Assembly: GCA_039566865.1 (NCBI GenBank)
Contig: CM076960.1
Location: 5,876,001 to 5,940,000, forward strand
DNA: 64,000 nucleotides
From: Aurelia coerulea
Taxonomy: Eukaryota > Cnidaria > Scyphozoa > Semaeostomeae > Ulmaridae
Direction of reading: 5' to 3'
Part shown: positions 51,501 to 60,500 of the stretch, piece after piece
Position numbering within the stretch: the first letter of the stretch is position 1
How the letters are laid out: each line of letters begins with the position of its first letter
Made by a program: the position numbers and the translations under genes
Notes under the pieces: generated by a model
What the model was told of the DNA's origin: nothing
Seen by the model: only the letters and a program-made list of their open reading frames with translations
The model's database searches: none

Positions 51501-54500
51501 GAGGGGGGGGGGCCCCCCCCGGTACTACGATGGTCGAAAAAGCCTGGTAGTAATAGGGTTAACCTCCTTTGATTTATATTTTTCATTTTGACATGCTTCA
51601 GGAATATTCTATGGTCAAAAGGCCAAAGCGCTTGTTTGGATATGGATAAGGCAAGATTTAATTTGTTGAGATTAATATTTCAGCTCTCAAACTACCGAAA
51701 TCAACAAATAAGACATCCATATTCAAGCGAAATATCAAGAAGCAATTTGAAAATGAGTAGACATTGATCAAAGCTAAATCTTTCTGCAAGGCCAACTAAA
51801 TATATATACATTTAGGACACTCAGTTACGGTAACATTTTTGTATTCTTGATCACTGTGCGTTTGCGGTAAAAGCGCAGTGGGAAAGAAGTTTCAAAATGA
51901 CCCCCTGCGATCTACCAAATTAAACAATCTGATAGCTGAATTTAATGCACAAAGCAAGGGTTTTCAGGGACGTAATATTGGTATCATGAATGCTATTGAT
52001 ATCAAACCATTTTTTACCTAGAGTCTCAGATATCATTGATTGAAAGTGCTCATTCTCTAATTGTATAGGATGGATCTTGCAGCTACCGTTGCAGAAATAC
52101 CCGCAGATGTATTACTGGTTATGGAACGTATTGCGATGATAGAACAAGCAGTAACTGCATAACAGAGCATTACAACAAAGTTGCACCCGGAACGGCTGGT
52201 AATGGGGGAAAGGCCGGTGCTAAAGGAAAACCAGGTATGCTCAAATTAACTGTCTCGCGCTGAATTTCCCCCACACGCAACAGGGCTGTGTTAGCTAAAG
52301 CTCCAGACAATCATGACTTTCTCTCCGTAAGGAAGGTTAGTAGCAGCAGATAAGTTGGAAATGAAGATATTTTATAGGATTGAACTGCCTATCGTCAGCA
52401 AGTGTTTTATGCCAATGCTTGCAGATTACACAACAATTTCATTTTCACTTCACTTTCATTTAATTCTCGCCCTTCAACAAGTTGGTTTTCAAGGGACCCT
52501 CCGATAAAAAACATACTACAATCTAAGGTACAAAGGTACGACAAAATACATTACTACAATCTAACGTACAAAGGTACAAATAAAATGCTAATAAAATACT
52601 ATTAACTAAAAAAAAAAACTATAACACCTTATTTATAATATTTAAAATCTATGTATAATAAAGGTCAAAATTACAATAAAACGAAAGAAAAGTGCCTGAT
52701 TGTGAATAGTTTTATTGAGACTATACAAAGAGGTTGCCTGCTTTGACTCGGCTGACAGGCTATTCCATAGTTTTGCACCTCTATAAGAGAAACATATCTG
52801 GCCATTTGCTGACCGATTCATCGGCAACCTCAGGTAGGTCCCCGTTTTACGAAAGGCTATATGATGAGCAGAGCGAATTTCGGGTGAAGAGGTCACACAG
52901 GTATTGTGGAGCAAGCTCATTCGGGGACTTGAAGACCATTGTCTTAGATTCACCAGTAACCAGCTCGTCAACGGTCTTCCAGACAAGCTCTTCAATAAGA
53001 GGTCTGTCTGGGGCATCGAAGCTGCTATTCGTTAATATAATATTTGGGGAAAATATTTGAGCAAATCATTTATGATTCGTTATACTCACATCTCGTGTCG
53101 TGTGACCTACTAAATCCGAATCAATCAGGTTTTCGTCCCGGTGACTCAACAATCAATCAGCTAATCTCAATAACACATACGATTTATAAGGCCTTCGACT
53201 GTAATCCTCCTCTTGATGTTCGTTCTGTATATCTTGATATCTCTAAAGCATTTGACAGGGTATGGCATGATGGTCTAATCTATAAATTAAAACGCTGTGG
53301 TGTGTCAGGAAAACTTCTCTCTCTTGTCCAAAGTTTTCTAAAAGATCGAAAACAGCGTACCATTCTGAATGGGCAGTGTTCTACCTGGGGAGATATTTCT
53401 GCTGGTGTGCCCCAGGGCTCTATTTTGGGTCCTTTATTCTTTCTTGTGTATATAAATGATCTAAGTAGAGATCTAAAGTGCAATGTAAAGCTATTTGCTG
53501 ATGATACGTCGTTGTTCACAGTAGTAAAGGATCCCAATACAGCTGCGAATGACATGAACCATGATCTGGAGTTGATAAGACAGTGGGCTCACGACTGGAA
53601 AATGTCATTTAATCCTGATCCTCAAAAGCAAGCTGTTGAATTGACATTTTCAAGGAAAAAAATCGAAATTGATCATCCAAACATTTTTTTTTAATAACAC
53701 ACCGGTGAAGAAAGTAGATGAACATAAACACTTAGGAATTGTCCTTGACGCAAAATTGTCTTTTTCTGCTCATATTAAAGCAGCTATCTCTAAAACAAGA
53801 AAGGGTATAGGTATGTTGAAATATCTCTCCAGTTATCTGCCCAGGCATACCTTAAATGAACTATACAAACTCTATGTGCGACCCCATCTAGACTATGGGG
53901 ATGTGATTTACCACATTCCTGCAAAAATATGTGCATTCAGTCAGAATATCATCTTGTCAAATATGATGGAAAAATTAGAATCTGTTCAGTACTCTGCTGC
54001 ACTAGCTGTGACAAGAACATGGAGAGGGACATCGCGAGAGAAGCTATACACGGAGTTGGGCTGGGAATCACTAAACCTTCGAAGGTGGAGTAGACGCCTC
54101 AGCTTGTTTTACAAGTTTATGAATGATTTAACACCTGCATATACCATGAATCCAATTCCACCGTTTCAACAGTCCCAATACTCTCTTCGCAATCAGGATG
54201 TCGTTGGGCGAATAGGGGCAAGGACAGAAAAATTTCAGTCTGCCTTCTATCCTCACTGCTTATCTGAATGGAACAAACTTGATCCAGAAATTAGAACTGC
54301 ACCAACTGTTGCTGTTTTTAAGTCAAAGCTGCTATCCATAATACGCCCTCCTGCAAAATCCGTTTTTGGTATTCATGACCCTAAAGGATTATCCTATATT
54401 ACTCAACTAAGGGTTGGCCTAAGCACACTGAACTTTCACAAATTCAAGCACAATTTTAGGGATACAATAAATCCAATGTGCCCCACAACTGACGGTGTTG

Positions 54501-57500
54501 AGGATACTGAACACTTTTTGTTGCATTGCCCTTCTTTTGATGAGGAACGACGTGATCTTCTCGCTGGAGTCCTTTCGCTACTGAGACCATTTGGGTACAT
54601 TAATCCTTCAAATAAGGTTCTTACGGAGCTCTTACTGTATGGTGATAAAGAACTTTCCAATGAAGTCAATAGAAATATATTACAATTAACTTTGCAGTAT
54701 ATCCATAAAACTGGTCGATTTGATTAAGATAATTCCAAACTTCATTACATGCCACCACCTTTCCCCGTTTAGTAGTAATTTACTAGTAGATTTTATGTAG
54801 TTGTTCTTTTTGTTCATGTCATTTATTTTCTTGTCTTATATTTTGACTAGTTTCTTCTTTTTCTTATATTATATATCTATATGTTAATGGCCTCAGGGTA
54901 GACATTGCTTTTTTGCTCCTTGGGGTATCGTTGTAGTAGTATTGTAGGGTAATTATGTAAGTAGTGTAGGGTAGCTCATAGTGTAGAGTAGTTCTGTAAG
55001 TAGTGTAGTGTAGCTCGTAAATATATTGTAACTTTTTATTGGAATATATATAAAAAAAAAAAAAAAAAAAATTCCTTAATATCCTTGCAGCTCGGTTTTG
55101 AAGTTTTTGCAACTAATTAATTTCAGTTAAACTGGTGCAAACACAGACAGAACAGCAGTATCGAAGATGGGGCTCGACAATACCTGTGTAGAGACTTTGC
55201 AAAGTTTCTTTCGGGAGAAAAGACTGGGCATATCTTAAAAAGCCAACTGCCCTTGAGACCTTGCTCGAAACTGTCTTGATTTGTTCTTTCTAATCCAAGG
55301 AGCAGTCGATTTGCACACCAAGGTATTTTATCTTTTTGACTAGGGTGTCGGCGGTGGTAATCGGACGGCGGTGGTAATCGGACACTTAAGATAATATTTC
55401 GAAAACCAGTAGAAAAGTACGTTACAAATGAAATCTATCAAAGAGGGTATTTCTTGGTACTGAAAGCTAAAATTATAGATACTAAACAACTTTACGAAAA
55501 GCCTTCATGAATGTAAAACACGCTGAATAAGTTGTTTTCACTGTGCTTGGCAGTGTAGAAGTTGTCGTTGCGAATATCACATCCCAGATTCAAAACTCTG
55601 AATCCATTCCAGAAAGAAGCAAAAATCTTAAATAATCACTTAAATTGGATGTCTAGCATTTAAGTAACTCAAAGAATTATGCAAAAGGCTTAAAACAGTT
55701 TCACTGAAGGTAGGACAGCGGATGCCATATCGAATTGTATTAAATATTCATGGCGGTGGTTTTCGGACACCAAGTGAATCAGTTGGTTGGGAGCATGAAT
55801 AAAGGTCGGATTTGAAATGTGATTGAATTTTGACATTTCATTCATAAACATCTATACATACAGGGTGTCCCAAAAAAATTGTGCCCCGTTTGTGTGAAGA
55901 TTGCGATAAAACGGCAAAAGATTCTCACAAAACTTTTGCATGATGGTGCTCTTCAGATGTTCAGTTAAAGTTTGCAACCATCCCCCTAAAACTCCATTGA
56001 AAAAGGATGGAGCTATGACCTTAAGGAGACCAAATTTGCCCGATCACTGAATCCAGCGGTCGGCCATTTTGTCTTACTATTTTGCAGCGATAAATAGATT
56101 TATGGAATGAAAATGAAACAGCAGCCTCCAATGTCATAGCTCTCGTGAAATTCCGATAATCCTCGGAGAGTTCCACTATTTCTGACCTCACAGAAATAAT
56201 TTCTTACTTCACGTGAAGATACTTATCACTGCAAAACAGTAAGGCAAAATGGCCGACTGCTGGTTTCAGTCGTCAGGCAAATTTGGTCTTCTGAAGGTCG
56301 TAGCTCAATCATTTTTCAACGGATTTTTACGGGATGGTGGCAAACTTTAATTGAACATCTGAAAAGCACCATCATGCAAAAGTTCGGCGAGAATCTTTTG
56401 TCGTTTTGTCGCAATCTTCAGACAAACGGGGCACAATTTTTTGGGACCCCCTGTACATCACCCTGTACGAAAATAGTATGAGATAAAAAAATCATCTTTC
56501 TAACGCGTCTCTTAGCTTTTAGATTGTTTTGTGTCTACCGAGAGCTCTCCAGAATGTCATTACGACAACCGACATTCGAACTATTGTTTTCGCATTCAAG
56601 AATTGAAAAAAGACAAGAAAAATGAAGCAAAAGAGTTTATAGACGGAATACTTGCCAATTATAAACAGAAAATAATTTCCTTGGCACATTCTGCATTGTG
56701 AACCCACTGTCCGAAAACCACCGCCAAGATCAGTCTCAAAAACATCGTTGTCAAAGAAAAGCAGGCAAAGTAAAAAATCAAAACACTTCGGGAAGATATG
56801 TCCAAATACCTGTCCATTCATCTGGTACTTTTGGTTTTTGCTTTTAATTAAAGTTTCTTATGAAAATATTTAGTTTTCCTTAAGCGTCCGATTACCACCG
56901 CCGGCACCCTACTTCAAACTCATTATCACGAATTCTCAGATCCAAGTATTTAGTTTGACTTTTGAGAATGTTGTGCTTCTCCTTGGTAGAAATATGCATA
57001 GAATGCATTTTTGCAACGTTCAACGAAAGCTTGTTACCTTGCAACCAAGTGTCCAGTGCCTAAAGTCGCTACTAATAGTTTCATTCAGCCGAGTCAAATT
57101 GTGAGACTGGTAGCACACACTGGTGTCATAAGCATACATGGACACGGTAGAATATTGGACAGCTTGTGGGAGATTATTGATATAGATGAGAAAGAGATGA
57201 GGACCAATGAACTTTGTGGAACACCGACTTCCATGTCCCTAATTTCTGAATCAAAGCAGTTAACCCTACAAAACTGTTTCCGGTTGGAAAGGTAGAATAT
57301 AAACCAAGAGAGCTCACGTTTCTGTACACCGCACAGCTCAAGCTTTTTGCAGAGAATGTTATGATCAACAGTGTCTTTAGAATTCAGCCTCAGGACTCAA
57401 CAGATTTAACTCATGAAATACACGGCATGTTTCCACTCACAGTGGCCATGATTCTCAGCTATATCAACAACTACAACAACCACCACAGGGGGCCTAGTTC

Positions 57501-60500
57501 TTAATGTCTCAATAGGGCCCCCAAACTAATTTTAAACTAATAACTACACTACACTACAGTGTCAAATGCGTTCTTGAGGTCAATGAACAATAGACCCAAA
57601 AGCTTACCAAGATCCATTCCATTGTACAAGTCATCATTATCTTTAAGTAAGCATGTTACTGTTGCATGAAGGCGCAAAAAGCCAGATTGGCCAGTGACAA
57701 AAGTATATACTCTCAATAAAGATTCTCCTTAGAGATGAAGAAAAAATTTTAAATTCAAAATCAGGGCCCGGTTGTCCAAAACTCTGATTAGGTTACTACA
57801 GAATCAGGGACCAATTCATCCCCCGGATTGCTAATTGTGTTGTGGCGCAGTGGTGTAATTCTGGTTACAAACAAAAACTGGTGTCCCCTAGGGCTCTGTG
57901 CTAGGGCCACTACTATTCAATATTTTTCTCAATGACTTCATCTACATCGTCGAACATTCGGAGGTGTGCAATTTTGCTGATGATAACACCATTTTTTCTT
58001 GTGATGACACTTTTGAAAGTGTGGCTTCAAACCTAGAAGAAGATATGTCTCAAGCGATCTCTTGGTTCAAAACTAATCAAATGGTAGCCAATCCATCAAA
58101 ATTCCAAGTTATGCTACTCGGTTTGAAGACAAATGATAATATTGTTCTCGATATTGGAAATGTATCTGTTGATATTGTCAGTAGTGTTAGATTATTGGGG
58201 ATTACCATAGACTCGAGACTAAAATTCGACCAACATGTGGCAAAATTATGTCAAAAAGCAAACAACAAGATCAGTGCCTTCTCTAGAGTCTCAAATTATT
58301 TAGATGAGAAACAATCTCTTTTACTGTACAACTCATTCATAATGTCTCAGTTTAATTATTGTCCGTTGATATGGATGTTTTGCGGAAAGGTTGCGAATAA
58401 TGATCTCAATCGCACCCATAAGAGAGCGCTTCGAATTCTCTTCGACGATTTTATATCTTCTTTTGATGAGTTGTTACAGAGAGGAAAGGAGTGCACTATT
58501 CATCAAAAGAACTTGCAAAAGTTAATGCTCGAGGTTTATAGCAGTTTAACACAACAAAACCCTTCTTTTTTGTGGGACATGTTCCATGAAAAGGACAATA
58601 ATTACAATCTACGATCAAAGAATCTGTTGATGTTGCCTCAAACTAAAACAACTACTTATGGCAACGATAGTTTATCTTTTCGTGGTAGCATATTATGGAA
58701 TTCCCTGCCGAATGATACAAAAATTGCAACCTCCGTCTGTTCTTTTAAGTCATGCATAAAAAAATGGATTGGAGAGACTTGCCGTTGCAAAATTTGTAAA
58801 TAGGGTATTTTAGGGTATTTTCGTTTCTTATCATGAACTGTAATTTATTTTTGTTTTTGTAAATAGTTGGTCTTTATTAGTTCTTGAAGTAGAGCTATTT
58901 TTAATAACCAACTTTAAAGAATGTTATAATAATAAATAATAATAAATTCTCTGACTTTGCAGCCAGAACTTCTGGCTGCAAAGTCAGAGAATTACACCAG
59001 AACAGCCCGGTGGAGAAAGTTCGACACCCGGTATAGCCCACCACTTGAGCGTCATGACAAGGGGTCGCGGACTCGATTAGGTCTTCTCTACTCTGCGATC
59101 CCAGCGCTTGGCGCTAAAAAACGCAACTTCACCTTCACCTTTACCTTCACCTTCACCAATCGCTGCATTAGGAAGCGTTGCTGAAGGGCCTATCACCGCA
59201 AGGATTAGCTAAGTTTACTCCTAATCGGAGCTTTGAAGAACGTAGTGCAGTCGGAGGTTGGATTTTATTATTATCATTATTATTAAACATCTATTTAAAG
59301 TAGCCTAAAGTAATGAATAGCTTAATCACGGCTAATTAAGGCCTACTCTTTACAATATACATAATTTACAATAAAACTATTAATATATATTACAGGACAA
59401 ATCAGAGTTAAAATCTGTCATGTTAGAAACCCAACTTGCGGGATATATACTTTCTAAAGCCTACAGTTGCATTTTCCACCATTCCAACATCTAATTCATT
59501 TTTTGAACATAGGAAGGCTGTTAGATTGTTTTATTTCTTGCGGTTAATGCTGCCACAGTTTATTTCCAAGGTAAGTAATCATGGGTTATGCAGTTTAATC
59601 CAATTTTATCGCTAATCGGAGTTTTGAACAACGTAGTGCAATCGGAGGTTAGATTTTAATCACTAGTTATGCAATTTAATCCAAGTTTTGCCTTAATTGG
59701 AGCTTGCATCGTTGTGGTATAATCGGCTGTTTGATTTTCATCGCGGGTTAGGTAGTTTTATCCAAGTTTAGCCCTGATCGGAGTTTTGAACAACCGGACC
59801 CAGGAGAATATGGTAACACACAGGGGGATTTAGAAAAAGACGTGGAGGGCAACAGGTGATATTTTGGTGAAAAAAGTCAGATCGAGTTTGTTGCAGTTAC
59901 ATATTGCAGACGAAAGATTAAATTAATTGTAAAGATTTAGTTTATTTAAAAAGATCATTTCTTTCAATATATATTTTCAAATTTGTAATATAGCTATTTT
60001 AATTATTTTTATTATATTAAATTATTACAATAAAGAACTTTCTGCTTCCTAATAAGAAAATCAAATGACTGGTCTCAACAATCAATGATACTAACTTTTA
60101 CCTTTGCCCTCTAACACAATGAGAGCCTTCATTCAAATTTTGATAGAGAAGCAATACGTATGTCATTTTTTAGAACTTTACACGTGCATTATTATCAATC
60201 GAGCAGCAGGAATATTTCAGGATTCTTTCGAAGTACGATCCTACTAAATTCCATTGATGATTATCAAACGAAAAGTTTTTTTTCTTTCTTTCTACATTCC
60301 ATTAAAAATTTACAATACAAATTTACAAGTTACACTGCTTACAAAATACTTTAATTCACTACAAGACGATGCCACTAAATGCAAATATCATGACTATTCT
60401 GTGGCATCACGAAAAAAACTAAGACAACATACATATGAATATTCAAGGGAAAACGAGACAACAATACATGGTAAAGCCAAAAGAAAAAACTACATTCTGT

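Larger units (their letters stand above)
52436..57700 (-). mobile_element. CR1-like LINE, copy 3, host of four nested insertions
   Basis: Pieces at 52436-53038, 55083-55340, 56912-57375 and 57564-57700 align consecutively with copies 1 and 2 (for example GAGGTTGCCTGCTTTGACTC, TTTTTGACTACTTCAAACTC, GAATGTTATGATCAACAGTG). Between them lie another LINE, a TA transposon (itself holding a MITE) and a 180-bp insertion. The copy is 5'-truncated near 57700 and ends 3' in CATTTT-like repeats at about 52437-52460. Confidence 0.9.
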
